Positions 33,754 through 43,083 of a stretch of 64,000 nucleotides of DNA are shown here, piece after piece. Position 1 is the stretch's first letter, and each line of letters begins with the position of its first letter. Where the stretch lies: assembly GCF_040151475.1 (NCBI RefSeq), contig NZ_JBDKWG010000139.1, positions 181,568-245,567 on the forward strand, read 5' to 3'. The position numbers and the translations under genes are program-made. The stretch comes from CAXBNB01 sp040151475 (GTDB lineage Bacteria > Bacteroidota > Bacteroidia > Cytophagales > Cyclobacteriaceae). The notes beneath the pieces were generated by a model that searched no databases, was not told the DNA's origin, and saw only the letters and a list, made by a program, of their open reading frames with translations.

Positions 33754-36700
33754 TTACAACTCTCGCACTTTTATATTTCTAAACCAGATTTTGTCTCCAT
33801 GATCCTGAAGGCCAAAACGGCCTTTTCTTGATTTACCAAAGTCGGGTTTGTTCTTGAATTTTGACTTGGCTACCATCTCATCCCAGGCGGGAGAAAACAT
33901 TTCGTACTCCACTACTTTGTATCCGTTTTGCCAGTGCTCGGCATGACCATCCTTTACAATTAATCTGATTCTGTTCCATTCTTCTGCTTCATTGGCGGTG
34001 ACAGGAGTGGTTGGAATCAAATCATAAAGTGATCCGGCTCTGTGCGATGGTAATTTAGAATCATGGTGTCTTTTATCGTCCAAAAATTGCAATTCAGGGC
34101 CGGTATGCCACATACTTCCATATTTAGGATCTTCAACAATGTTAAACATCAATCCGGAGTTTCCTCCTTTGATGATTTTCCATTCTAATGTCAACTCGTA
34201 GTTTTCAAATTCATCATTGGTCACGATATCCTTTCCGCCTTTTTTTGTGAGGTGAAGTTCTCCGGCAGGAGTCACTACCCATTCAGGGTTAAGACCTTCT
34301 CCATTATAGGTATGCCATTTGTCTATGGATTTTCCATCAAACAACAATTTCCATCCTTCTTTCACCTCTGCTTCTGTCAGTGTGTTGTTAGTAGGAGTGG
34401 GTGTCTTAAAGCCAGGCTTGTTAGCTGGTATTTTTGTCATGGTGTACCACGTTTCTGTTGACCACAGTGATTGTCTGTCTTGACTGATAAATGGCTGTTT
34501 GATGTGTATGTAAACCACCTTGCGTTCTTTTATACCATCAATTTCCAGGAATATTTTCTTACGGTCTTCTGATAGGTTTACAGAAACAACCTTAAGCACT
34601 TCTTCTCCCATTTTTGGGCCGCCATAGGCTGGTGTTGCCACATAGAAATATTGCTGTACATCAAAGTCTTCCACGGTTAAATTTGTGCCCCCAAGTATTG
34701 GTTCTGTCAATTCAATTTCCATCCCATCTGTTTTGGCTCGAACGGCCAGCATCTCAAAAGTAGATTTCTTATTGTAAGAAAAACCGTTGAGCGAATACCA
34801 CAAGTGGCCTTCGTGACGCCAGTTTCCACCAGAACCAATTCCTCCGGCATACAAGTTGCCATCTGGCCCCCAGACTAATCTGTTGACACCAGCATCTAAT
34901 CCTTGCATAAACCGGAAGGCAGCTCCCTGTTTTATACCATCTACTTCATCAATAAATACCCGTTTGATTCCGCCATGAGTTACATCACCATGAATCATCT
35001 GGTCTTTATATGGGCCGATATTTAATATGGCTTGCTGGCTTGGTGAATTACTGATTTCAACATGAGGAAGCCATACCAAAGGTGGTTGTTCTTCATAATC
35101 TTTCACCCTGTCCCAGTCGGCATGTTTAAACCCATAAAACTTGCCTTTTTCTACCCTCACGATTTTGCTGGTAGGAATCCAGTTGCCTTGATTGTCTGAT
35201 ACATACAATGCACCGTCAGGACCGTGCGATATTCCGTTTGGTGTACGAAACCCTTCAGCCAGAATTTCTAATTCACTTCCGTCTTTACTTATTCTTATAA
35301 CTTTCCCTCTGTCAGGTACATTTTTATGTTCTTCTCCCAAATCTGTGGCAAGTGTAGCATAGAAGTTTCCGTCTTTATAGAGCAAGCCAAATGCAAATTC
35401 ATGGTAGTGAGAAGTGACATACCAGGAGTTACACACTTTCCTGTATTCATCAATTATTTCATCTCCATCGGTATCTACCAGCTTTGTCAACTCTTGTTTT
35501 TGTAGTACGTACATTTCACCATCTACCATCTTTATACCCAGTGGTTCAGCAAGCCCGCTGGCTATTTGTTTCACTTCCATGGTTTCCTGATTTCTGGAAT
35601 TGTAGTTTTTGATGATGTAAACCGAACCGGCAGAGTCCCAGGTGCAAATGACCATTTTGTCGTTACCGATAAAATCTATGCCTCCAATTCTTGGGTGAAA
35701 GCTCGATAATTTAGCCTCAAATTTGTCGAAAGAAGGATGAACAGCATCCAATGGCATTTTATCTCCAGGGATGGTTTTTGAATAAGTTTCGTTAGGCACA
35801 TATGGTGTCAATTTTCTAAAAAAGCTTCCATCATGATACAAAACTGAATTTGGAACTACCGTGAATTTTTTTCCGTCATCTGACCATTGAAGGGATACGG
35901 CATAACCGCCACCCCCTTCGTAAAATTGCAGTTTGAACTTATTCCAGCCTTTCTTTAGAGTGGCTTTTCCATCGATAGCCGATGCGCTGTGGTCGCCATC
36001 ATTGTCAAGAATTTTCTTGCCGTTTAAGATGAATTTAGATCCATCGTCACTTACCAGTCTAAATACTTTTTCTGTATTTGAATCTGATTTGATGTATCCT
36101 TCAAATTCCATATAAAAACTTGAAGGGCCACCATAAGCACCATTGCCTGTGTTGTGAATGGCAGAGGCAACACCATTCATAATAGGCAGGGTACTTTTAG
36201 TAAGTTCATCGTATAAAATTGCCCTGTCGTCTATCATGTAAAAATTAGTTGCTACACCCGGTTGTTTCGTTTTTGTATCTCCTTTTGTGCGATCCTGGAT
36301 GTCAAGTTCAACCTCTATGGTTTTGGTATCTGCAAAGAGTTTTATCTCTTCCTTTTTTGGTACTGGCTCTCCGTCCAGAGAAAGTAAATAGTAAACCATT
36401 TCTTTAGCGTCATTTTTAGATAAATCGGGGTGAGGCGTCATCAAAAGTTCTCCCCAATTGCCTTTTCCGCCACTGATTACCTTGTCAGCCAACTGATCAA
36501 TCACTCCCCATTCAAAAGGATATCTTTTTGCAATAGAATCATAAGCAGGGCCTACCAGATTTTGATGTTCCAAGTGACATGTCTTACAATCGTTGATGCC
36601 CTCCAGTTTCATTCCCCTTGCCAGTATTCCATTGGTTTTTTCAGATGGTTCTTTCCAGTCAGTCGGAACAGGATTGAAATAGGTGTTAACTGTAGTGTTG

Positions 36701-37332
36701 CCTGTTATTTCAATTTTATTGCTTCTACTGCCAGAGTCTTTGTTATTGATTGTTTCATTACTAATAATGCCATCTGCAATGTTGTAAGTCAATACAGCAG
36801 TAAGATCACTTGATGATCCTTTTAGAATTTCAAATTCTCGAATAAGCCCCATTTTACCTTCTTTTAAGCTATACTCAGGTGTTTCCCGCAGCTTTACCGA
36901 TCCTCCGGATTTTGAAATAAGTTCAAATTCTATTCCTACCTGACCTTTTTTCATCACATGTCCCAGATAGTTGATGGTTGGTGTTTCAGTTCCTTTAGCT
37001 GTTTTTAGTTGCCATTGAGTTTGAGTTGTGCTGTCGTAAACATAGGGGTAACCTTTACTGGTTGGTTGTACTCCATGTGCTGTTGTATATACGGCTCCTT
37101 CATAATTTACACCACCTTTCCATGCCTTGTACAAATTACCTGTTTGCAAGTCATAAGATGCATATAGGTCTTGATGCAATGCTACAGTCAGCATTCTTGG
37201 TTTTTTGTCCATAACAGACCTAAACACCCAGGTGTCTTTAGGACGATTGTAGTCTATGGGTTGCTCGCAAGCTGAGAGAATAATTATTGAAAAAAAGCAA
37301 AACGCTTTGAATAGAGTGCTTAGTAATTTCAT
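33754..37332 (-). CDS. Giant lipoprotein: cytochrome c, PA14, PQQ-type propeller and DUF1080 hydrolase in one chain
   Basis: Surface or periplasmic lipoprotein of 1192 residues. The start at 37332 places a signal peptide (MKLLSTLFKAFCFFSIIILS) before lipobox SAC; the longer in-frame extension would hide it. In order: a beta domain, a c-type haem motif (GINDCKTCHLEHQNLVGPAY, ~residue 250), a PA14 domain (~430-530, FKLQFYEGGGGYAVSLQWSD), a PVC-type propeller like sorbosone dehydrogenase (~570-900, SHGPDGALYVSDNQGNW), and a C-terminal DUF1080 3-keto-glycoside hydrolase domain (GWKLLFDGKSIDKWHTYNG ... FGLQDHGDKIWFRNIKV). It suggests oxidation and cleavage of a 3-keto-sugar by one chain. Boundaries are estimated. 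Confidence 0.85.
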   Translation of the reverse strand: MKLLSTLFKAFCFFSIIILSACEQPIDYNRPKDTWVFRSVMDKKPRMLTVALHQDLYASYDLQTGNLYKAWKGGVNYEGAVYTTAHGVQPTSKGYPYVYDSTTQTQWQLKTAKGTETPTINYLGHVMKKGQVGIEFELISKSGGSVKLRETPEYSLKEGKMGLIREFEILKGSSSDLTAVLTYNIADGIISNETINNKDSGSRSNKIEITGNTTVNTYFNPVPTDWKEPSEKTNGILARGMKLEGINDCKTCHLEHQNLVGPAYDSIAKRYPFEWGVIDQLADKVISGGKGNWGELLMTPHPDLSKNDAKEMVYYLLSLDGEPVPKKEEIKLFADTKTIEVELDIQDRTKGDTKTKQPGVATNFYMIDDRAILYDELTKSTLPIMNGVASAIHNTGNGAYGGPSSFYMEFEGYIKSDSNTEKVFRLVSDDGSKFILNGKKILDNDGDHSASAIDGKATLKKGWNKFKLQFYEGGGGYAVSLQWSDDGKKFTVVPNSVLYHDGSFFRKLTPYVPNETYSKTIPGDKMPLDAVHPSFDKFEAKLSSFHPRIGGIDFIGNDKMVICTWDSAGSVYIIKNYNSRNQETMEVKQIASGLAEPLGIKMVDGEMYVLQKQELTKLVDTDGDEIIDEYRKVCNSWYVTSHYHEFAFGLLYKDGNFYATLATDLGEEHKNVPDRGKVIRISKDGSELEILAEGFRTPNGISHGPDGALYVSDNQGNWIPTSKIVRVEKGKFYGFKHADWDRVKDYEEQPPLVWLPHVEISNSPSQQAILNIGPYKDQMIHGDVTHGGIKRVFIDEVDGIKQGAAFRFMQGLDAGVNRLVWGPDGNLYAGGIGSGGNWRHEGHLWYSLNGFSYNKKSTFEMLAVRAKTDGMEIELTEPILGGTNLTVEDFDVQQYFYVATPAYGGPKMGEEVLKVVSVNLSEDRKKIFLEIDGIKERKVVYIHIKQPFISQDRQSLWSTETWYTMTKIPANKPGFKTPTPTNNTLTEAEVKEGWKLLFDGKSIDKWHTYNGEGLNPEWVVTPAGELHLTKKGGKDIVTNDEFENYELTLEWKIIKGGNSGLMFNIVEDPKYGSMWHTGPELQFLDDKRHHDSKLPSHRAGSLYDLIPTTPVTANEAEEWNRIRLIVKDGHAEHWQNGYKVVEYEMFSPAWDEMVAKSKFKNKPDFGKSRKGRFGLQDHGDKIWFRNIKVREL

Positions 37333-37473
37333 CGTTAAGAAACAGGTTTTTGTAATCCGGCAAATTAAGTGAATGAATGCGTTCAAAAAAAAGAAATGCA
37401 ACTTATTTCCAAACACCGTTAATAACAGCTTACAGTTTGATTAGGAAATATTAAATTTACGTGCATTATCTGA

Positions 37474-37613
37474 TTAACCCTACTTTGTCATATTTGAGAA
37501 CAGCGTAAAACCTGACAGGTTAAATGACCAGAAAAGCCTAACCTATGCCAGTTAAGTGACAGAAACCTGTCAGGTTTCAACCCTCGTACCCCAACTTGAC
37601 AAAGTAGGGTTAA
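37474..37613. mobile_element. MITE-like inverted-repeat element with nested palindromes
   Basis: Perfect 17-base terminal inverted repeats (TTAACCCTACTTTGTCA at 37474-37490, complement at 37597-37613) enclose ~106 bases with two further palindromes, AACCTGACAGGTT (37509-37521) and AAACCTGTCAGGTTT (37563-37577). No coding capacity. It occupies most of the 302-base gap between the divergent giant lipoprotein and asparaginase genes, in the region where both promoters should lie. Confidence 0.75.
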
Positions 37614-37634
37614 ATAATTCATAAAAAAACTGGC

Positions 37635-38627
37635 ATGAAAGAAAGAAGAGATTTTATAAAACTGTCAGCACTTGGACTGGTAGGCTTATCAGGAGCATCC
37701 ATTGCGTCTTGTGACCAAAAAGAGGAGAGGAAGGAATATTCCTCAACAGTAAAGGTAAAAAACAAACCAATAGTACTATCTACATGGAATGCAGGGATAA
37801 AAGCTAATGAGGAAGCCTGGAAAATACTTTCTGCCAATGGCAGGTCGCTTGATGCGGTAGAAAACGGAGTGAGGATAGTGGAACTCGATCCTGACAATAG
37901 CACAGTAGGCTATGGTGGTACTCCGGATATGAATGGCAATGTTACTCTGGATGCATGTATCATGGACGAAAATGACCGATGTGGTTCTGTTGCCTGCCTT
38001 CAGCATATCAAAAATCCGATTTCAGTTGCCAGAAAAGTGATGGAAGAAACGTTGCATGTCATGCTCGTAGGAGAGGGAGCCTTTCAGTTTGCCTTATCAC
38101 AAGGTTTTAAAAAAGAAAACCTGCTGACGGAAAAATCCGAAATGAGGTATAAAGAGTGGTTGAAGAAGTCGAATTATGCTCCGCCGGAAATCAATGTGGA
38201 AAATCATGATACCATTGGCATGTTGGCTATGGATGCAGCCGGCAATGTGTCGGGAGCATGTACCACCAGTGGATGGGGATATAAATTGCCGGGCAGGGTT
38301 GGTGATTCACCGATCATTGGCGCAGGATTATTTTTAGATAGTGAAGTAGGCGGTGCTTGCGCTACAGGGTTGGGGGAAGAAGTAATAAGAGTAGCCGGAT
38401 GTGCGATGGTAGTAGAGATGATGCGACAAGGTTATGAACCGGATATGGCATGTAAAATAATAGCAGAAAGAACCAACAGAAAAGCCAAGTCAGGTAAACC
38501 TCAGGTGGGCTTTTTGGCATTACGCAACGACGGAACTTATGGGGGCTATAGCATCAGAAAAGGCTTCAACTTTGCTGTGAATGACGGCAAAGGCAATAGA
38601 TTGGAAAATGCAAAGAATGTGATGTAA
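37635..38627 (+). CDS. N4-(beta-N-acetylglucosaminyl)-L-asparaginase family hydrolase
   Basis: Ntn-hydrolase of the aspartylglucosaminidase/isoaspartyl peptidase family, 330 residues. A twin-arginine-like export signal (RRDFIKLSALGLVGLSGASI, then SC) is present. The self-cleavage site is the threonine in ENHDTIGMLAMD; binding residues lie in PIIGAGLFLDSEVGGACATG. It would remove asparagine from glycosylated asparagine, helping degrade glycoproteins outside the cytoplasm. Length agrees with bacterial homologues. Confidence 0.93.
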   Translation: MKERRDFIKLSALGLVGLSGASIASCDQKEERKEYSSTVKVKNKPIVLSTWNAGIKANEEAWKILSANGRSLDAVENGVRIVELDPDNSTVGYGGTPDMNGNVTLDACIMDENDRCGSVACLQHIKNPISVARKVMEETLHVMLVGEGAFQFALSQGFKKENLLTEKSEMRYKEWLKKSNYAPPEINVENHDTIGMLAMDAAGNVSGACTTSGWGYKLPGRVGDSPIIGAGLFLDSEVGGACATGLGEEVIRVAGCAMVVEMMRQGYEPDMACKIIAERTNRKAKSGKPQVGFLALRNDGTYGGYSIRKGFNFAVNDGKGNRLENAKNVM

Positions 38628-38691
38628 ACTTTCGGAAAAACATGAAGCTAATTTGTAAAGGAGAAATTATGCTATTAAACAAACAGCTTTT

Positions 38692-38840
38692 GAATGTGAT
38701 AATTTCAGATGCTTGCAGAATCGTATTCCCTTCCTTGGAGGGGGTAGGCCTGCCTGTCGGATCAGACAGAGGCGGTTTTTTGATGGAATTACAAGTTTTC
38801 AAAATCACAAACAACACCTATCGTGTTAATAGTTTATGAG
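38692..38840. repeat. Dispersed repeat D, copy 1
   Basis: Non-coding repeat with AATTTCAGATGCTTGCAGAA, then CCCTTCCTTGGAGGGGGTAGG and AACACCTATCGTGTTAATA. A second, shorter copy is at 49828-49932 (ATAAATTCAGATGTTTGCAG, CCCTCCTTGGAGGGG, CGTAGAGTTAATA). The small open frame over it is not considered a gene. Confidence 0.7.
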
Positions 38841-38914
38841 TCAGTTGTAGAATCAATTTTGTCTGAATGGTAAAAAAGAATTAAACAGCCTCCCATTTTT
38901 TAGCACAACCATAT

Positions 38915-39553
38915 ATGAACCATCATTTAAATATTTCCTTTAAAGCTTCTTATGCTACACTCAACGAAATTACATCAAGTACAAAACACATTTGGATAGT
39001 TTGTCATGGTTATGGTCAGTTGGCATCTCATTTTATTAAAAGATTTGATGTATTCGATCAGCAAGAGCATTTTGTGTTAGCACCTCAGGGGTTGTCAAAA
39101 TTCTATTTGAAGGATTATACTAAAGTTGGTGCAAGTTGGATGACCAAAGAAGACCGGGAAACTGATTTGGAAAATCAGAGGTCCTATTTTGATGTCTTAT
39201 TGGACTATGTTTTCGCAAGTATTGATTTAAATGATTATGAAGTTCATCTTTTAGGTTTCTCTCAGGGAGTGTCAACGATCAGTCGGTTGGCTGCCTATAA
39301 AAAGATTCCATTTACGAATCTCATTCTTTGGGCTGGTGGTTTTCCTCCTGAGCTTACTCCAAAGGATTTTAGTTTTGCTAATCCTCAGGCAAAATTGAAA
39401 ATTGTATTGGGTGATCAGGATGCCTTGTTTCGCATGCCAAAATTTCAAACTGAAATTGATAAGGCAGAGCTAGCCTTGAATCGATCTTCTGAATTTATTC
39501 GCTTTGATGGAAAACATGAAGTGAGTAGAGAGGTGTTGAAGGTTATTATATAA
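38915..39553 (+). CDS. Alpha/beta hydrolase, phospholipase/carboxylesterase-like
   Basis: Cytoplasmic serine hydrolase of 212 residues in the carboxylesterase/acyl-protein-thioesterase group. The oxyanion segment is IVCHGYGQ, the nucleophile Ser is in LLGFSQGVST, the aspartate is in LGDQDALF and the histidine in DGKHEVS. The substrate is unknown. It is transcribed alone with no partner gene. Confidence 0.87.
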   Translation: MNHHLNISFKASYATLNEITSSTKHIWIVCHGYGQLASHFIKRFDVFDQQEHFVLAPQGLSKFYLKDYTKVGASWMTKEDRETDLENQRSYFDVLLDYVFASIDLNDYEVHLLGFSQGVSTISRLAAYKKIPFTNLILWAGGFPPELTPKDFSFANPQAKLKIVLGDQDALFRMPKFQTEIDKAELALNRSSEFIRFDGKHEVSREVLKVII

Positions 39554-39565
39554 TATGTACTTCCT

Positions 39566-39598
39566 AACCCTCCAAAAGTTTAAAACTTTTGAAGGGTT
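39566..39598. terminator. Hairpin after the esterase gene
   Basis: Sixteen-base arms (AACCCTCCAAAAGTTT with its complement) with one mismatch and a 1-base loop, 12 bases after the stop. It is also of the dispersed Bacteroidota hairpin type; without a T-tract, termination is only probable. Confidence 0.6.
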
Positions 39599-39711
39599 CT
39601 ACTACAAGATGATAATTTTCCAATCAAACCATTATTATTCACTTTATCATAAATACATCCCTTCCAAAGCTATTTTTTATAAATTGCGGTTCGATTTTTA
39701 GTATAAAGAAT

Positions 39712-41577
39712 ATGAAGTATTTGGGAGTATTATTTGTAGTGATGGGTTTCATTTGGAATATAGCTTTGGCACAGCCTGGTAGGTGGCAGCAACGTGTTGA
39801 GTATGTTATGGACATAGATATGGATGTGGAAACCAACCGGTTTACCGGAAGTCAGCGTCTCAAATATTTCAACAATTCTCCCGATACACTGTTCAATGTG
39901 TATTACCATTTGTATTTTAATGCTTTTCAGCCGGGAAGTATGATGGATGTGCGGAGCAGGACAATTGAAGATCCTGATAAAAGGGTAGGAGACCGGATTT
40001 TTAACTTAAAAGAAAATGAGCAGGGGTGGCATAAAGTCATCTCCCTGAAACAAGAAGAAAAACCACTAAAATATGAAGTGTCAGGAACAGTACTGGAAGT
40101 GCAACTGGCGCATCCAATTCTGCCAAATCAAACTGCTTTTTTTGAGATGACTTTTGAAAGTCAGGTACCATTGCAAGTGAGACGGAGCGGCAGAGACAAC
40201 AAGGAAGGCATACGATACTCTATGTCTCAGTGGTTCCCAAAAATGGCAGAATACGACAGAACAGGTTGGCATACCGATCCTTATGTTGCCAGGGAGTTTT
40301 ATAGTCCCTGGGGAAAATACAATGTCAACATCAGCATAGATAAAAAATATGTGGTGGCTGCTACAGGGATTTTACAAAATCCTAAAGAAATCGGACATGG
40401 TTATGACAAGCCTAATTCTAAAGGAAAATCAGGGAAGAACGGAAAGTTAACGTGGCAATTTGAAGCCAATAATGTCCATGATTTCGTTTGGGCTGCTGAT
40501 CCTGATTATGTTCATGATATTGTAAAGAGTAAAACAGGGTCGACAGTTCACTTTTTTTACCAAAAAGATACTTTAAAAGAAAATTGGAAAGACTTACCCA
40601 AATATGTGTCCAGGGCATTTACTTTCTTAAATGAGAAGTTTGGAGAATATCCTTATTCGGATTACTCAATCATACAGGGTGGTGATGGTGCAATGGAGTA
40701 TCCAATGGCAACTTTGGTTACTGGTCATAGAAAACTTTCCAGCCTGACAGGGTCATCTGTACATGAAATATGTCATAACTGGTTTCCAATGATGCTGGCT
40801 ACCAACGAGGGAGAATTGCCCTGGATCGATGAGGGATTTGCCAGTTTTGCTGCAAAGTTGACAATGAGTCATTTTCCCAAAAAAGAAGATGAAAAGGATG
40901 ACTTTGTTTTTAAATCTTTGTACAAATCTTATTTTGATTTGATAAAGTCGGGCAAAGATGAACCATTGACTACTCATGCAGATCATTTTGCTACTAACAA
41001 GGGATATGTGTCTTCCTCTTATTCAAAAGGAGCGGTGACATTCAATCAATTAGGGTATGTGATTGGTGATGAAGTGTTGTTTCGTGCATTCAGGAGATTG
41101 TTCAAAGATTGGAAATTTCAACATCCGGATAAAGAGGATATTATCAGGGTATTTGAAAAAGAAAGTGGATTGACATTGGACTGGTATTTTGATGAATGGA
41201 TCAATACCACCAACACCATTGATTACGGATTAAAGTCAATTGCAGGAGGAAAAGACAAGACTACTGTATTGTTGGAAAGAAAAGGAGAGATGGCAATGCC
41301 ACTAGAGCTTACCATAACTCTAAAAGATGGAAGTGAAAAGTTGTATTATATCGCTTTGCAAACAATGCGTGGGGACAAATACTTTGATCAGGAAGTCACC
41401 AAACTTACTGATTGGGCATGGGTAAATCCTTTGTACGAATTTGACCTTCCTTTTTCACTTTCAGCTATTGATAGCATAGAGATAGATGCGTCTCAGGGTC
41501 TTGCAGATATTGACAGAACTAACAATGTGTATCCATTTACAAGTGACTTTACACTGAAAGGCGAAGTGAAAAAATAA
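39712..41577 (+). CDS. M1-family metallopeptidase
   Basis: Zinc aminopeptidase of the gluzincin M1 family, 621 residues, exported (signal MKYLGVLFVVMGFIWNIALA). N-terminal beta-saddle domain (VEYVMDIDMDVETNRFTGSQ) and catalytic domain with GGDGAMEYPMATLV (GxMEN-like substrate motif, here AMEYP), zinc site HEICHNWF and distal glutamate in LPWIDEGFASF. The C-terminal segment is shorter than in cytosolic aminopeptidase N. Likely digests peptides in the periplasm. Confidence 0.94.
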   Translation: MKYLGVLFVVMGFIWNIALAQPGRWQQRVEYVMDIDMDVETNRFTGSQRLKYFNNSPDTLFNVYYHLYFNAFQPGSMMDVRSRTIEDPDKRVGDRIFNLKENEQGWHKVISLKQEEKPLKYEVSGTVLEVQLAHPILPNQTAFFEMTFESQVPLQVRRSGRDNKEGIRYSMSQWFPKMAEYDRTGWHTDPYVAREFYSPWGKYNVNISIDKKYVVAATGILQNPKEIGHGYDKPNSKGKSGKNGKLTWQFEANNVHDFVWAADPDYVHDIVKSKTGSTVHFFYQKDTLKENWKDLPKYVSRAFTFLNEKFGEYPYSDYSIIQGGDGAMEYPMATLVTGHRKLSSLTGSSVHEICHNWFPMMLATNEGELPWIDEGFASFAAKLTMSHFPKKEDEKDDFVFKSLYKSYFDLIKSGKDEPLTTHADHFATNKGYVSSSYSKGAVTFNQLGYVIGDEVLFRAFRRLFKDWKFQHPDKEDIIRVFEKESGLTLDWYFDEWINTTNTIDYGLKSIAGGKDKTTVLLERKGEMAMPLELTITLKDGSEKLYYIALQTMRGDKYFDQEVTKLTDWAWVNPLYEFDLPFSLSAIDSIEIDASQGLADIDRTNNVYPFTSDFTLKGEVKK

Positions 41578-41611
41578 TATCAGATGAAGTTTGAAACTTT
41601 CACCTGATATT
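41576..41611. terminator. Bidirectional terminator between the M1 peptidase and a membrane protein gene
   Basis: Imperfect hairpin: AATATCAG with CTGATATT, extended by TGAA...TTCA pairs with a bulge. It lies at the stop of the peptidase and 23 bases after the stop of the converging gene. Confidence 0.65.
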
Positions 41612-41633
41612 ATGATTAAAACCAATTCTGAAT

Positions 41634-41984
41634 TTACTTTTCTTTGTCTTTGAACATGGTTTGCATGATTCCGAAATAAGTCAGGAATCCGAGTGCGACA
41701 GAAACCAACACTATCCCAAATGGTAATGGGCCAGGGTTATAGTTTATATTATACCCCAAGACTTCTATGATGATCAGGCCAATGCCCGCAAAAAGAATGA
41801 TCAATCCCCATTTCAAAAAAGGAATTTTATCATAGTTGGCTTCTTCTTGGGCAAATGAGGGAAAAGTTACCCCTTCTATATTGTCCTTGTCCAGGATTTT
41901 TCTTTTGAGCTTATAATCCAGTATTGATTTTACGAGAGAAAGTATGCCGTAAGTGATAGTAAAAATTACTGCTATAGGGGTCAT
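41634..41984 (-). CDS. DUF6249-like small membrane protein
   Basis: Inner-membrane protein of 116 residues with three hydrophobic segments: residues ~2-18 (IAVIFTITYGILSLVK), ~58-78 (GLIILFAGIGLIIIEVL) and ~88-108. It resembles DUF6249 proteins, which in Bacteroidota often sit next to ECF sigma factor genes, as here (divergent, 547 bases away). Function unknown. Confidence 0.7.
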   Translation of the reverse strand: MTPIAVIFTITYGILSLVKSILDYKLKRKILDKDNIEGVTFPSFAQEEANYDKIPFLKWGLIILFAGIGLIIIEVLGYNINYNPGPLPFGIVLVSVALGFLTYFGIMQTMFKDKEK

Positions 41985-42531
41985 GATTTTTTAGTTTTAA
42001 CTGATAATTATTGATTTCGAACATAAGACACAGGGTAGGAATAAATGTTGCAAAAATATTTTCTTTCTATTATTTCTCTACGCTTTGAGCCTTCAAGTAG
42101 TGAAATGTGATTGTTGGGGTTTCTTGTTATCACCTCAATGAAGGAGAGACCTAGATATAGGGTTTTATTATAAGCAGATTTATTTAGGAGTCTCTAAAGT
42201 TTGACTGTGGCTAAAAAAAAAGTACTGTAATTGATGCCATAGCCGTCAGTTTAAGCTCTTTTGTCCTTTCGACGAAGGAGAAATCTTTCCTACTGACCCG
42301 AATAAGCAAAAAAGATCCCTCCAAAGTCGGGATGACAAGGTGACATCTTACATAGCCTGAAGGCAAAGGCAGCTATGCGGCAAAGAGGGTATGCTTTTAT
42401 ATGCGTTTGTCCTGATGATTCATCTCAGGTTTAAATACCAGAAAGTAACTTTACTATTTTCTTTAAGTATTGTAAAATAAATCAACCAGAAGCTGCAACA
42501 ATTTTCGCTATCTTATGTCAGATGATACAAA
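41985..42531. other. 547-base intergenic stretch with repeat debris
   Basis: No gene recognised. The part at about 42240-42420 is dispersed-repeat-like (GACGAAGGAGAAATCTTTCC, AAAGTCGGGATGACAAGG, GCGTTTGTCCTG), similar in style to repeat C. The last ~100 bases should hold the promoter of the sigma factor gene. Confidence 0.55.
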
Positions 42532-43083
42532 ATGGATGATCGGATATTGATAAATCAGATTTTGTCGGGAGATAAAGTAGCTTTTAAGAAATTGGTGCAA
42601 AACAATGAAAGGCTGGTTTTTCATATTGTGTCCAAGTTGGTTCAGAATAAAAGTGACGTAGAAGATTTATGTCAGGATACCTTTGTCAAAGTGTATCAAA
42701 AACTTTCTACGTTTGGTTACAAGAGTAAACTGTCAACATGGATAGCAACTATAGCCTATAATACTGGTATCAACTACCTTAGAAGCAAAAAGATCAATAC
42801 CGAATGGGATGGTGCAGAAACCGGGGTGGTGATTGATGTGGAAACACCATCATCAATTATAGAAAATAAAGAAATAGATCAGATTGTGAGAAAATATGTC
42901 TCTCAATTACCAAAACAATACCAATTGATTATATCTTTATACCATCTTGATGAGTTTAGCTATTCAGAGATTACGGAAATCACTCAAATACCGGAAGGTA
43001 CCGTGAAGAGTTATTTGTTTCGGGGTAGAAAAATATTGAAAGAAAAACTAAAAGTGTTTTATCAAAACGAAGTGATAAAATGA
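42532..43083 (+). CDS. ECF RNA polymerase sigma factor
   Basis: Sigma-70 family, ECF type, 183 residues. Region 2 shows ERLVFHIVSKLVQNKSDVED and LCQDTFVKVYQKLSTF; region 4 shows YQLIISLYHLDEFSYSEITE and IPEGTVKSYLFRGRKILKEKL. It directs polymerase to an unknown regulon and is overlapped by four bases (ATGA) by the next gene, presumably its regulator. Confidence 0.93.
   Translation: MDDRILINQILSGDKVAFKKLVQNNERLVFHIVSKLVQNKSDVEDLCQDTFVKVYQKLSTFGYKSKLSTWIATIAYNTGINYLRSKKINTEWDGAETGVVIDVETPSSIIENKEIDQIVRKYVSQLPKQYQLIISLYHLDEFSYSEITEITQIPEGTVKSYLFRGRKILKEKLKVFYQNEVIK

Noticed and set aside
33586..33831. Plus-strand frame of 81 codons
   Set aside because: It runs through repeat C and the terminator hairpin into the antisense of the giant lipoprotein gene; codon pattern is not coding.
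38642..38839. Open frame of 65 codons after the asparaginase gene
   Set aside because: It is laid over dispersed repeat D, which recurs non-coding at 49828; no protein-like pattern.
42240..42420. Possible small RNA gene upstream of the sigma factor
   Set aside because: The sequence consists of dispersed repeat fragments similar to repeat C rather than a distinct promoter-terminator unit.
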